From: Haliclystus octoradiatus
Lineage: Eukaryota; Cnidaria; Staurozoa; Stauromedusae; Haliclystidae
Direction: 5' to 3'
Assembly: GCA_916610825.1 (NCBI GenBank)
Contig: OU744448.1
Coordinates: forward strand, 31,208,107 to 31,272,106
DNA: 64,000 bases
Of the stretch, positions 1 to 13,586 are shown in pieces (the stretch's first letter is position 1; each line of letters opens with the position of its first letter). The translations under genes were made by a program, and so were the position numbers. The notes under the pieces were generated by a model. It did not search any database. It worked only from the letters and a program-made list of their open reading frames with translations, and was not told where the DNA came from.

Positions 1-3000
1 TCGAAGCTGTGAACTCGTGACAATCATCAACGAATCAATGTTTTTGAACAACGATTTATTCCATGCATTTAACTCAGATTCGCATAGTTTTATTGAATTA
101 TCACATTAGTTTGCTTTTGGTATATTCATCCTTGGTTATATTCACTGAAGTTGCCTTGTTATTAGTTGGCAAGCTTTTATGGACCGATAGTTACATCAAA
201 AACATGAAAAAGAACGATAATCGATACGCAAGATGACCTAAGATGTCAAGAAACACAAGGATTTGGCTTTATAACGAAAATAAAAATGTTAAACAAGGTT
301 CTTGTTTAGTGTTACTTTCGTTCAACATATCAATCGAGCTGATCGAACTAAAACCGCTTCTGCACATCATACTTTTTATGCTGTTGATCACATAGTGAAC
401 AATACATTAAAGTCCAGAACGTGATAAAATAAGTACGTAGTATAGCTCCCAAATTGTGATTTTAATTTGTTCATTTGAAATGCTTTACCATAAAATCAAC
501 ATACGGCCAGAATAATAAAACGAAGGTCACTCGGAACTCACACGCACGGCAGATTTTCTCAAAGCTTTGTTTAAATTGATGATGTATGAGTTGGTTGAGC
601 GCACAATGTTCCCCGGTCAGTATTCTCCCTTTAAGAATACTTTCTTTTACAGTTTTGAAATTATTGATGTGGCACACAGTCTGAAAAGGAAAAGATATAT
701 TTTTGCTGCTCACCATGAAGCTGAGTCAAGTTTTATTCATCATTTGCGTATTTACTTTGAATTTTCAAGCAAAGGATTTTCTTTTATTGTTGTATTTGTC
801 ATTGTAGATATAATTGGTTTTGATTTATCACAACCAAATTATTAATATAAATAAAGGAAATTCATTTGACAAAACTATCTTGTATAATTCATGCATATAT
901 ATAAACTACAATTCAAACAACAAACAACAATAAAATTAGCTGCTTATATATATACCATAGAATGTGTAACATATTTTTCACAGATTAAATTGCCTGTTGA
1001 TCGCCTTGGCGTGAAACTAATAGTAGCAAATATGAATGTCTGATTTTTTCTTTTATTAATTATTATAGTACAATTCACATATGCAACTAGATTAAATTAT
1101 GTTCTAGACTCTTGAAATCATTCCTGGATTTATTAGTGTCTGTAAAAAAAATAGATTTTATCTATCAACTTGAATGTAAAAGTTCTTTTTTATTTCTGAA
1201 TAAGCAATTACATCTTTTAGGGAGTGACTCATCTATGAGAAAATCAATCGTTGGCTGGTAAAATTTATAATTTGAATGTAGGCAGCTGCACTTTAATTAG
1301 TATATTTTTAAAATGTTAGTTAACAATGACGAAACAGATGATTCTTCTTTTTCTTAATTGATAATACAATGGAAAATTGATTGTATTTTATAAAATCATA
1401 GAATGTGAACTAAGAACCGTTGTCTACTAGTTTGATATCGTTGATTTAAGGTGTGGTGAAATGGACTTTTAGCAAAACATCAAATGCTTTTGTTATATTT
1501 TGAGCTTTTGAAGGTCTATGACTATAGCATGTCTGGCACAACAATCTCCTGCAGTCTATGTACGCCATTTTCGACCAATCAGAACAAGACTCATAGTTTA
1601 TAAATTTGATTCATTCGGACACTTCATGCGCATTCAAAAATTTTTTAAGGTCTACATTAAAGTGAAATTTAACACAAGCCAGCAGTTGGGTAGGAATTGA
1701 AATGCTGGAAGTATCCCCGGATATGGTTTGGCTATCAGACATTACGCTATACACTTCGTAAGTATTAATAAACAGATTTTTGTTGTTATTTATCTGATAT
1801 TCAATTTCAATTTTTTTTATGATCGTTCTCACATCGGTCATGCCTGTGCTGCAAAACAATACATCCCAGGGTCACCGTCTTTTCTAAATACACACCCATG
1901 CAGGAATTTGATTTTTTTCTTTTAATAATTCTCAAGTGCCTGCAAAAAAGCCCTAATTTTATGATCTTAATTCCTTTATGCTGTGAGCTTCTACCGTCCT
2001 TCCCAATCTCAGTAAGTGACACACACAATTAATATTTTTTATATAATCACTAAGGATTCAATCGGCTTGAAAAGAAATTATCAACCCAGACGATGGAATG
2101 ACCTATGCAGTGACCCTAATTCTCTAAAATAAAATAAGGTTAGATATGTTAGATTTCGAACGTGTCTATTTCTTGTTTAATATAAATCCTGTTTCAATTC
2201 ACATTCTACAAACCATCGAATGATCCTAGCAATTTGATTGGTTGGTGAGCTTGCAGGTAAAATTCGATGAAAGCACGTGGCATCCTTTGTTGTATAATGC
2301 TCAAATGATTCCTGGAAACTTCATAGGTCGATTGATCGTGCAAGAGATATGGATGAAGGCATGCGTGAAAATTTTACCCTTAATTCTATTCACATCAAAA
2401 CCAAACAAAATCAAAACAGATAAAATGGCAGAGAAGCAACCTTGAATTTGGGATATGCTCTTAAAAATAATACATATAGTATTAATTATAAGAATTTTAG
2501 AATATTTTCAAAGAAGACTGGAGATAAACTTAACAAGCTTTGAAAAAATTCAAATGCAACCAAGTACAAAATGGCTCAAGTAATTAAAATATTTACCCAG
2601 CTCCACCACAACCATCGTCGTTCGATTGCATTGGTTAACAATAATTAAAATATTCCAAATTTTGTTTTGTTCAAGCTACCTAATAATAAATTATGGTAAT
2701 TCATGCAGTTTTTTTCATCGATCTTTTATCGCCAACAGTTTGCGGAGATTACAGTTCGAAAAAAAAATGCGTAACATGATTTTGGTGTTACTATTTATTT
2801 ATAATTTTGTTTGAATAACACAAGAATTGAATATGTTATATTAGTTCATGTCAACGGCTAACCTGATGAGTTTTGTCGCCTTCTAAATTGATTTGTTCTA
2901 AGGAATTTGATCTACAGTCCTCTTAATATCGCCTTCGTTATAGTTTTTCCTGCAGACAACAATTTAGGATATAGTAACCACATGAACCGTTCACAGTTCA

Positions 3001-4967
3001 TACACGGGTTTCGCCATGCTCAATCGAAATTACTGCACTCGGAATGTTGTCCGATACTCGAGAAGGATAAATAAACTCACAAGCATGTTGATTTCTCAAA
3101 CATGTGACCTGAGATTTGCATCGTGGATAAATGACATGTCAAAGTTACACATATATGTTGACCATGCTATGGATTCTCTATCAGATCAAAATAATGTTGA
3201 AAATGGTGAATGAGACGTAGAAATTGCAAATTTGAAGAAATATGAAAAGATGTATCGAATATTTTCCAACTCAATTTCAGTTATAAAATTAAGTTTGAAT
3301 TTGAAAAGAAATCCCCTATATCATTTACTAAATACTATTTCTCTTTGCATCATTCTCATTCTCATGGTATTAATGATGCTTTCCTATTCTCTACCATTGC
3401 AATCTGGTGAACGAATTGGTCTGACAATCACATTGTTTCTAGCAGTATAACATTATTTCAGCAATTAATCAGTGACTCTCTACCGAGGAACTCTGACACC
3501 CTGGCTCTGACAGATTTCGACGACTTAGTATATGTTTCTTGTTAACAAGTTCCAAATTTGATTAGAATATTATGCAATATCCCTCTTAACAATCTTTCAA
3601 TTCTTTCAACGGATAACCTGACAGTCAACCAACAGATATAAATTAACCAGCCAATAGAAATGACCTCTAGAACATCTAAAAACATTATAAATATTGAAGC
3701 CGTGGAACGGTCCGAAATATCTGATATTCAAGAACACGGAAGTGACAATATTTCGATCCACGGTCAAAGTCACTAACTTGATTCAGAAACAAGGAATTTG
3801 AAATTGGTGTCACTACCGAATACTACACAATGCAAGACTCAATTGCAAATGGCAGCTAAGAGACTTGACAAGTTATTCCTCTTTGTTTTCCTATTTGCAT
3901 CAATTTCATACTTGTTTGGAATAATATTCCAAAGTTATTTACAATTATTATAGAAAATAACATTATCTTAAACCATAATTTGTTCATATGTATTCGCATG
4001 CTGGAATTAACTTTTAATGATTCAATTTTTGAACTTCAGATTTATGATTTGCAACACCATATAAAAATAGAATATTTATCCACCTTGATTGTAAACTAGG
4101 ATACACGCATGTATTTGAAAGTGCTTCAGGTTTTCTTTACCTTGCATTCTCGATTTTGATGATCTTATGATGATCATGTTGATGCATATTCCATAGGTAG
4201 CTTACTTTTCTCCAAGACATTGAAAGCATCTATGCATAATATATTTTATCTTAATACTGTGATTCTCTGTCTATAATTATTATCTAAGCTCTGCTATATA
4301 TTTATTGCATTCAGCCCTATATCTGATCAGGAAGACGTTTACAATATTATTTAATCTTAATACTGTCTATATGCTCTGAGATATATGATTCTGTAAGTTA
4401 TGAAAATGTAAATAGTAAGCAAGATCATTTGTATAAATCCATTATATTTTGTACTTTAAAACTACGAAAATGTGTAAATGTGAAAAAAAATTCAATTCAC
4501 TATAGGTAATTATCAAGATTGAAGAGAATTCTCTTAAGAAGGTTTCTCCAACTCCAATCTGATTTCTCCTTGATATGTATAATATTAATACTGGAAAGGA
4601 GTTATTAAATAGTTCTAAAATGCTACACTGCATTTGATTGAAATTTTTTAATATTCATATCAAAATATGTTATGCTATATTAGACTGCGTTGGTTAAAAA
4701 ATGCTTCGCCTTGAAAGTGCCAAAATACAGCTATTGCGAGATTTCTTGTCTAGACAATCAATATTTATTTATATTTATTTAACAATAAGTTACGGTGATT
4801 TTTCAGCTGTAATGAAAACAGCAAATATAAGATAAATACTGAGGTATAGAATAGTTTTGTGTCACATTTTATTGCTAAAAATATACATGATAAACATTCT
4901 ATTTACATGCGATGTAAATTCTGATTTAATTCATACTTACTGGCCGTAAATATTGATCAATCGTATC
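1..4967. other. Gene-free AT-rich region
   Basis: I see no coding exon that I can support here. Open frames are short (under 100 codons), low in complexity and without recognisable motifs or paired splice signals. The only structured item found is a dispersed repeat at 2771-2997 that recurs at 13587-13786. The region may hold introns or regulatory DNA of a gene outside the window. Confidence 0.5.
2771..2997 (+). repeat. Dispersed repeat, copy 1
   Basis: By eye this is strongly similar to 13587-13786 in the same orientation. Both begin GTAACATGATTTTGGTGTTA and both contain TGTCAACGGCTA, ACAGTCCTCT, CGCCTTCGTT and CGTTCACA blocks in the same order, with small indels. No open frame spans it. 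It is probably a fragment of a mobile element whose ends I cannot define. Confidence 0.6.
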
Positions 4968-4974
4968 TATACCA

Positions 4975-4981
4975 TATATAA
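4975..4981 (+). promoter_or_regulatory. TATA box candidate, astacin gene A
   Basis: TATATAA lies about 105 nt upstream of the gene A start codon. The other astacin copies also have a TATA-like element 65-120 nt upstream of ATG, which makes this placement believable. The start of transcription cannot be read from sequence alone. Confidence 0.4.
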
Positions 4982-5084
4982 TGGTTCGCAGTGAATGGAT
5001 TTTTAATTTATCATTACCAATTAACTGTAACCATTGCTTGTGAGAGATTTAAAAATATTCGCGAAACAAAAGCAACAAAGAATA

Positions 5085-8000
5085 ATGAATGTCTTGATAT
5101 TGGTTGCGACGTTACTTTGTTTTCATGGTGCTGCTTGTAAAGATCCAATGGAAAGTGAGTTTTGTTATGTGTATCATTTCGTATTCATAATATTCCTGAT
5201 ATCAAGATATACTAACTGTAATAGCGTCTGACAATAACGGCTAATTTCTGCAATGTTCAAATCGGTCGAAAATAATTATATCTCTACACTATACCTTCAT
5301 CATCATCATTATCATATTTTATTCAGTATAACCTGATAAACATACATATTTTTACATAGAAACTTGTAAGTGAAGTGTTCTCAACGCATTATTACAGATG
5401 TTAGCAAAACATATTTTTCATACCTAGGACATATAGATTTAATGTGGTATAGATGCACGTGAGATCAGCCAACATTTATGCATAGCGTTACGACATTCGA
5501 ATTTGTATAGTTACAAGATTGTTGACTCCTTAATCCTTACCTACATGTTATACTAGTCATTTCTTTTTTATTTTCATCCGTATATATTGTTCTCTTTCAA
5601 TTCTTAAGATGATAAATATTTTGAAGGAGATATGAGACTCACTGTTGACCAATACATTAGTATTCGTCGTGGTAACGTAAATCGAGGAATTCCATTAGGA
5701 GCTACAAAAACAAATCATTGGCCTAAGAAGATTCCTTATGTGATTGCACCAGAGCTGAGTAAGTATTACAGATAAAAACAAAATAATGATTGTTACTCAA
5801 CACTGTTTAGATTATCTACATTATGCATACAGAAAAAAGGGTTTCATTCATCATGATACCTAGGCACCTTCACTGTTTCAATAATCAACTCTCGAAATAA
5901 TAAAACATTATTTAAAATCAGTTTTTTGATAATTCAACTTCTGTATTAAAGTTAATCTACAAAGTCATAAATTTAGCAAGAACATCTTCTTTTCTGATAA
6001 TTGCAATTTCATATTCGATTACATTCAAAATGTTCAGTATATGTACACCTATTGGGAAAAGATAGGAAAGCTGAGTATTTAATGAGTACTACATTTATTA
6101 AAGGAGGATAAGTTCAGATGGCAGAGCAACCGGACTTCAGATCGGATCATATCTGATCGACTGTGGTACAAATCCCCCCAAGGTCAACTCAGCCTTGACT
6201 TTATCTGAAACATCAAATGAGTAGCATCTGAGGATGGCGGATGGAATGGTCCAGAGGGCATTGTGAGTAGCTGCGGCGCATCGTTGCACATCGACAATCA
6301 AGACCTATCTGCCATGAAATCTGTTGAAATTGATCTGCAGTGTCGCGGCTGAGATCAACAAAGAGCGTTTAAAATCATTGCTCTCAGCGAAATAAGCCAC
6401 CCATCTAGAAATAGAGGAGTGGTACGGGTTCCTTCGGTAGGGCGACACCGTCTACATTTTACATTTATTAATACTCTCAAAGCACTGTTTCCAAGAAGAA
6501 GATCAATAGTAAAGTTATCTCATGCATGATTATCGTCTATCACAAGCCGTGTCAAAGAAAATAATATGTCTTAAAAAGAAAAGGTCTTTGTTGACACTGA
6601 ACGGGCTCGAATATATTCTATAATACAATACAAACCTGTTATGTTTAACGGCGATATTTCCACATCTCCAGGTGCCACTCCATAAATATATTCTTGTTGT
6701 GACTCAGAGCGGATACTGAAAATAATTTTCTACATATCATGAAGGCTGAGTGAAGTCACTAGGATAAATTTCTGTATAAATAATACAATAATCCCCTTTT
6801 GCATAAGATAAGACTCATGCCATTATTCTAAAATTTCAAAGTATTTATTTGTTTTAAGGAAATGAAACATACTTCATGAAAAGATTCAACGAGGCAATTG
6901 AATCGTATCATGCTCTCACTTGTCTGAGATTCCATAAAAGAAAAAATGAAAGAGGATATATGTACTTCTTCAAGGAGAATGGGTGAGATCTGTTAAGAAC
7001 AAATTCTATTATCTCTAAAGTGTCTTACTTCAAACTGTTATAGTGCCAACCTTGAAAATAGTGGCTATCAAAATCACACTTGATAGTTTCGATAGTGACT
7101 CCCTTGAAAACCCAAAGACAACAAATTGATTTAAAAGTGGTTTTTAAGATAATAAACAACATTGTTGACTTAAATAGAGACAAATACTATCGTAACATGA
7201 AATCGTCAAAACTACAAGAAGTCAAACTTTGCAAATACGTCCATTATCTATAATTAACGCAATAACTCATGCATATTTGTATCGTAAAACCTCACTCTTG
7301 AATTCATTACATGTAGGTCTTGTAAATTTAGCATCATTATGTTCCTTTAAATTTTATTATAGTCTAATATAGATCAAAAATCACATTTAAAACAAAGCCA
7401 TTATGCTGCATGTATGCAAAAATTACTTTGCTCAATGCTAGTGAATAGCAGAGCGTAAATAGTAATAATAATGAGAAGGTAAAGAAAGACACATTCTTTG
7501 GTTGCAACTTCAAGTTTCACGTCATTGAACGATCATCAGACAACAAATACTAACAACAATTACAAACATACACATTAACAAATAGCTAGAACAGGAATTG
7601 GGAAATACTTTAAGATTATAATATTATATTATTATTTATTGTGTTTTCATCCTCTATAGGTGTTGGGCACAAATAGGGTTCAGAAAAAGCAAAAGGGAGT
7701 TGTCTCTTGGAAGTGGTTGTTGGTCGAAAGGAATTATAATGCACGAAATAGCTCATTCACTTGGATTTATGCACGAACAGAGTCGACCAGATAGAGATAA
7801 ATACGTGAAAATAAACTATCAAAATATTATTCCAGGTAAAGTATTTCTTAAGCTTCATTATCTCAGTGTTTTCTAATAACCATCATAAATACGCATTCTA
7901 TAAATTCAGAAGTATATCTTAGAGAGCCTTTTGGCATCGAATTTATTTCTTAATAGCCTTTCATTCGGATCCAAAGAAAGCAGTATACCTTATCGCATTT

Positions 8001-10861
8001 TCGATGTCCATTACGAAATTGCAATCTATATTGATACTAGATAATTGAACAATTTACAATGCTCAAAAATATCTTATGATGATGTCATATGTATACATAT
8101 TGAGCCCTAATTGCTAAATTATAGAGACATTCAATTCAAAGAGTTCAGTTTTTCTGTATACATAGAAAATTGCTAAAGTTGATCACTATATGAAGAGGAT
8201 ATGGTAAATGATATTAACTCATGCTTTTAAGAATGTCACATCGGATGTAAAACAGTGTACTTTAGGTGATCACAAAACGGTGCAAAGTCAATAAATAGTG
8301 TAAAATTTAAAGTTTTTCTATTTGTAACTTGCAAGAAAAAGTTTTTTGGGATTAAATTTAATGGTTGTTTGTTGTTTTCATAAACTCCTTGCAACGGGGT
8401 CAAGCTTGCAGGTATGGGATGTCCCGTCAAAGGCGTTAACCATTTTGAATGCGATAGTGAATCATGGCAAAACCTTGTTATGTTCTAAAATATAATAGTC
8501 TGAAAATGTTGTGAAATAGGCACTTGAATAATCTACTATCAAAAATATTCGTTGAGATGTTATGTAATAATTATTGAGTTTTCCATACACTTTTTATCTC
8601 GTTCTATGTAGGCAAAGAGCATAACTTCAAAATATATCACACAGTGGATTCAATGGGTTCTCCGTACGATTATGACAGTGTAATGCATTACAGAGCAACA
8701 TCATTTACTAGTAACGGTTCACCAACAATCGAAGTGAAGGTGAAAGGTAAAAAAATTGGCCAAAGAAAAGGATTTAGTAAACTTGACGCTGAACAAATGA
8801 ACCAATTATATCGTTGTGGCAAAGGTAAACCTGAACCTATATATATAAGAGAAAATGATAGAAACCTGTTTTCTCCTTCATATTTATTTACGGTTTTGCA
8901 AATATGAAATTCTTATTCTTTCATTTTACAATTAATTATGATTTGGTCGAGTAAGATACCGAGATGAGGTAAAAGCCTTTTACCTTTATACTCAGAGTTT
9001 CATACGTTTACTTGCGATTTTCAATTGGTAATACTGAGAATTAAATACGCGCAATCGTCTGAAGATCGCAGTTAAACGCATGAAACTCCTAATAACGAAA
9101 ACCGTTTTACGTTATCTTTGTCTAAAATTTTATAATGCTCTGTTTGACCCAACATTGAGCACTCTTATATACATATGTGTATCTGAGTTTACACTCATTG
9201 TAATCCATTTTTCTAATTTATTATTATTTATGATTTGGTATAAATAAGGGAAGTATCTTTATACCCCATACATAACCAAGCTCTAATATGAGAACAAAAT
9301 TTTAGAATATGTATGGTAGGATATAATAAATCGAATGGGAGCTAACGAACAAGGTCCAACTGTTCCTACATCATTGATTGCTATAAAAGATTATGGCAGA
9401 AACATTCTTAAATATACAGTTCTTCACCTAAATGGAAGATATTGATTTCTCATTATTCTAAAGCAGTAATATATACTATTAATAATTAAAAGTTACGAAA
9501 ATAAATTTTAGATGACTTCATAGTCAAATTGATATTTTTCTTTCGATCCATAATAAATACACCTAACCTTAAAATTGGCTCCAACCTTAACTTTTTCTGC
9601 ATGCTGGAGAATGTTATATTATTGATTATAATGTCGATGGTTCCCGAAATGACTTCGTATGTGTCTTATTCGCTTCCGTCTCAGGTGCCATACCAATTTA
9701 TTGAACATTATCAATATTTTTATAGTTGTCCCTCCTCCTACTGCAAAGCCAACAACTCGTCCTGTTTCAAGTAGAAGACGATCAACTAGCAGAAGAAGAT
9801 CGTCCACAAGTCGAAGAAGATCAACTAGCAGAAGGAGAACGTCAAGAAGTCGAAGACGAGCTGTTGTTACTCGAGCACCAGCTACAACACAAAAGCCAAC
9901 GAAACCAACATTAAAACCAACCAAGCCAACACGTAAACCAACCATCAGCAGATATGTTCACGGTGAGAATAATCTCCTTCACGGGATCTATAAGAAAAAA
10001 ATCCCCAAATACTTTGATAAGTATTGAAAGGCATACATTTAACCATCGCACAATTGAAAATGAAAGCAATTTATCAGGACCCCGCTCAAGTCATAGGTAG
10101 TGTTGTAAATTAGAATACTGAGCACGAAGGGCGTCGGTCGATCATATGTCTTTAATGTATAATGCGAGTCGTGATGAGAGGTTTTGAATTTGCAAACCTG
10201 CAACGTTAACATTTGCGTTGCTATAGTGACGTATTTATAGATGAAAAGGGAATAATAATACATTTGAAGTAGAATTCGTAATTTTATGAATCGTATACTA
10301 TGTCAACGTGTGGTATTAATTCAGTGACGTGAAAATCTTGTGAGGTTGTACCAGATAGAAATCAAAATCAATGAAATCGATTTTACTTTAATTTTATAGT
10401 GAATTATCATTGATCTTATCGTTAGATGCTAGAAGACGGCATATTTACATTACTTTACATAACTTTAAAATACTTTACTATATAATGTAATATCATCTAC
10501 TTACTTTGATAAATATTCTCATTTCATAACTGATTTGATATTTTTAGTTTGTTCTGGAAAGAACTTTTTTAAGCGATGCCCTTTTGGCAAGAAATTTAAA
10601 ATTGAATCTGCTTACTACGGATATCTACCAATGTCTTCTTGGAGGAAAAATCTTAAGAAATGCAACAAAGGCAAACGTGTTAATCTGAAATGTCGATTAA
10701 GGAGTAATTCCGCTCCTACAAAGATTAAGAAGATGTGTAATGGCAAAAGCAGATGTCTTGTTAGAGAATCTCAATTAGATAATCCAAAGCCCACTTCTTC
10801 ATTAAGTGATAAATGTACAACTGAAAGGAATATGCTGAGTATCAAATACAAATGTCAATGA
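5085..10861 (+). CDS. Astacin metalloprotease A with RS-rich linker and SUEL-type lectin domain
   Basis: Secreted zinc endopeptidase of the astacin family (M12A). Exons: 5085-5154, 5609-5758, 6859-6982, 7660-7835, 8612-8824, 9726-9962, 10548-10861; total 1284 nt, 427 aa, phases closing exactly. Residues 1-18 form a signal peptide (MNVLILVATLLCFHGAAC). A very short propeptide carries FEGD (28-31), the family's aspartate switch. The catalytic domain runs from about W61-P62 to C243. The zinc motif is [19 protein letters not shown] (143-161) and the Met-turn is SVMHY (196-200). Residues 245-323 are a linker of Ser/Arg repeats followed by Thr/Lys/Pro repeats. Residues 324-427 hold about eight cysteines and end MLSIKYKCQ, the pattern of SUEL/D-galactoside-binding lectin domains. 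Unlike its paralogues, this copy has an extra intron (5759-6858) splitting their 274-nt exon into 150+124 nt. Astacin identity is certain; the lectin assignment rests on the cysteine pattern. Confidence 0.9.
6102..6452 (+). mobile_element. tRNA-derived SINE, copy 1 (in gene A intron 2)
   Basis: It matches 23262-23730 block by block. The head (AGTTCAGATGGCAGAGCA) resembles a tRNA A-box region. The centre (AACTCAGCCTTGACTTTAT, then AAATGAGTAGCATCTGAGGATG) resembles the conserved core shared by Deu- and Ceph-type SINEs, from memory of those families. The tail carries TAGAAATAGAGGAGTGGTACG. It is noncoding and lies sense to gene A. Confidence 0.6.
7501..7544 (-). ncRNA. Type I hammerhead ribozyme candidate (gene A intron 3, antisense)
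   Basis: On the minus strand, CTGATGA is followed by a short hairpin (CGT..ACG), GAAA, a mini stem III (CUUGAAG) and a UU cleavage position. Stem I is GUUGU paired with GCAAC, with one G-U pair. Sequence of stems I and II differs from the copy at 60909-60963 while pairing is kept. The UU at the cleavage position is allowed by the UH rule but is usually slow. U faces U at the base of stem II, as in two other copies here. Confidence 0.55.
9055..9098 (+). ncRNA. Degenerate hammerhead-like sequence (gene A intron 5)
   Basis: CTGAAGA (fits CUGANGA) is flanked by UCGU, which pairs with ACGA downstream of a UA cleavage position, and GAAA is present. Stem II and stem III are imperfect (CGC faces CGC; C faces A). 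An inverted partner on the minus strand around 8985-9020 keeps GAAACTCTGAGTA but has lost the CTGATGA box. This is likely an inactive relic of the same family as 25997-26036. Confidence 0.35.
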
Positions 10862-10902
10862 TACAATTCCATATATATGCAAATATACGAGTATACTTGA
10901 TA

Positions 10903-10904
<2 letters not shown>

Positions 10905-10961
<57 letters not shown>
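10905..10961. repeat. (TA)n microsatellite
   Basis: An uninterrupted TA dinucleotide tract of about 57 bp, 44 bp downstream of the gene A stop codon. It probably lies in the 3' untranslated or flanking region. Confidence 0.9.
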
Positions 10962-10966
<5 letters not shown>

Positions 10967-12393
10967 CATCTGTATCAGTAAAGCTATAAATTATTACACA
11001 TAGAAATATTTGAGATCTATCAACCTATGATTGAAGTTTATTTTAAAAGTTATTATAAATATTAGCTTTCTAATTATATTATATCTACTTCATATTAGTC
11101 GTCAAATGTATGAATGACGACTCAGATTGTAACCAAGTAAATATACATAATGTATACCGAATGGCATGTATGGTTGTTTCATGGCGAAAATAGAGACAGT
11201 GGTACACCAAACACGTGGCTAACATAAGTGTGTTATAAAATGTACATTAAGAAAACTTCATTGATAAATATACATAACTGAATTTAACTTGCACTCTATT
11301 AAATATTTTTTATGAATATTTCTATAACTAAAAAGGTGTTCTATCTTTCGACAATTTTACATACTTTAAGAGAAAGAATCATTAACCTATGGTGTGATTA
11401 TTTTTCACATCATTCACAGAGTTGAAATATTTTCACTCTTAGCAACATGTGAATAGTTTGTAAAAAGTTAGACGCGAAGAGCTTCAGGAAGTCAATCCCA
11501 AAAATATTATGTGTCTTTAAATATTATCAATCTATTCAGATATGATAACCACATCAGGGCATTTGAGCAATGTTCTATCATAATGTATCATATTGAAACA
11601 TTTTATAGCATTTTAATTGTCCGATACATCGCTATGTTAACTGTGAAATAGATAAGAGAAAGATGTACAATGGAATTCTTTCCACTATGGTAGAAGTCTA
11701 CTGACGTCAAATAGCTTTCTTTTTTACATTTGCAATTAAACATCTGTACAAAATGAATAAGAAGGTGAATAGAGTTTGAATCCGAGCTCTAATACAAACC
11801 CTGCCTTTAGCTAATCTCCGTTGCAGATTGGTTTTCTTAACCTTTGCAAAGATTACAAAATGACTTCAGCGTAGAAAATGCTAAATATGCTTGCTCTAGA
11901 GGGACATTTCATCACCAGACCATTTCAGAATAAGCGGTGTTATAAATGTTAGCACTTTGCCTACAAGATAATAGTCGATCCTTTCTTCCCTGATTAGGAA
12001 TATCACGTACTTAAGACAGACTTAGCGTATTAATCAGTTATTATATCTGTCATGACTGACCCTGATGTGGTTATAGCGCCCACAGTAAATGGATTTGGAC
12101 TACTTTGTTCGAATCTTCTATGGTCTGTTTTCAGTTATTAGCATTATGTTAATCAACAATTTCTATTTTTTTAGTTATAGTTTTGAAAATAGAATTTTCT
12201 ACACTGATGTTTCTCCAAATTAAACAGATGCAATCCATGCAAAGGGTTGACTATGATCTATTGTGATGTATCCCTACATCCCTATATCCATAGATTATTT
12301 TACATATTATATTATATCCCTAGATCCTTAGATCGAGCTCAATTCTAAGTTTCATCACCTTCAAATCTGAAGTACATCTGTTGTGCCATTTAA
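10962..12393. other. Intergenic, no gene seen
   Basis: AT-rich sequence between gene A and the LINE fragment. I found no exon, repeat or structured RNA that I can support. The gene A polyadenylation site is probably in its first few hundred bases, but no canonical AATAAA is obvious close to the stop. Confidence 0.4.
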
Positions 12394-12950
12394 AGACTAA
12401 AATATTACAATTTTGAAAAGTTGGAAACTCGTAGAATTGAAAATGATTTAATTTTTATGTTTAAAATAACCCATAATATGGTTGATTCAGACATAAATAA
12501 GCTATGCGATTTTGATATAAATAAATACCACATGAGAGGAAACTCTTACAAATTAAAATCAAAATCAATCCCAAAGTTCAAATCCGTTCAAAATGACTTT
12601 TGCAATCGTGTCATACCTTGGTGGAACTCTCTGCCAGAGAAATGTGTTACTTCAAAGACAGTGCCAGCATTCAAACGTTCTTTAGCTAGCATAGATCTAA
12701 ATGCCTTGTAATTACTTTAGTACAAATTTCATAGACTTTAAATTTTATCTTATAACCTTTTAACTTAGCTAGATAGTTCTAAATGCCTTGTACATATTTG
12801 AGTAGCAATTTTTGTTTGTAAAACTTTTATCTTAATAACCTATCTTAACTTTTTTAACGGCTTCACATAAGTGGGAACCACAAGTTTCCCTGTATTTGCC
12901 TGTCACCATTGTTGAAAAAATAAAATACATACATACATACATACAATCAC
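12394..12950 (+). mobile_element. Non-LTR retrotransposon (LINE) 3' fragment
   Basis: The open frame 12394-12711 encodes the C-terminal tail typical of metazoan LINE reverse-transcriptase proteins. It has KLETRRIENDLIFMFKITH, then an RG..YKL segment, and ends FCNRVIPWWNSLPEKCV...FKRSL. The frame is preceded by a stop, so only the last 105 codons are kept, as expected of 5'-truncated insertions. A short 3' UTR follows, ending in AAATAAAATACATACATACA, a simple-repeat tail of the kind LINEs leave. Clade cannot be told from this fragment. Confidence 0.75.
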
Positions 12951-13586
12951 ATATGATCACTTATAATGATCATAGAGACACACATTTGGTGCTTTGAAAT
13001 TCTGTTCTTGCTGGATGATTATACCTTGTGTAGGAAGAGCTTGATCGTAAACCATTGGAGCCTTCTAGTAGGCTTCATAATTTGTCCATACAATCAACAA
13101 ACAATGGCAGTGCGGTTTTTGTATTAGAAATCCTCATTCCAAAGCAAGGTAATATAATGAGAACTATAAGATATTACAAATCAAATACGTTCAATGTATT
13201 GTACGATAACGTATTATGCGATATTGACTGTATGCTTTTTCAATAGTTTCAAAAAGCTTATTGTTGGCACGTTTTCTGTTGCCATTAGATATCACCTTTA
13301 TGTTAAGTCACCATCATTGTCATCGTTCATTAGTTTCTATTTGTGTTTGTAATGTTTCATTGTGATTGATTGCATTCATCGTATTGTTTAGTATTTCAAT
13401 AGTTATTTTGTGCTTTGTATTATATGGAACTTCTTCCTGTCTGTTTTGTGGTGGAGTTCTGTGTTAAACGTGTTTAAGTCAGTTCTCGCCTAGCCATCGT
13501 CTTGTAGACATGTGGTTTTTGAGCTCAACATTCCTCGCCTTTGAGTTAAGTATATGATAGATGACTCTTAGCTTAGAAGTATTTGT

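Noticed and set aside
2868-2890. CTGATGAG near 2870 as another hammerhead core
   Set aside because: No GAAA at the right distance and flanking sequence does not pair.
9726-9914. Acidic Leu/Glu-rich frame and its reverse-strand Val/Leu-rich frame over the gene A linker exon
   Set aside because: Shadows of the RS-repeat exon, whose own frame joins in phase with both neighbouring astacin exons.
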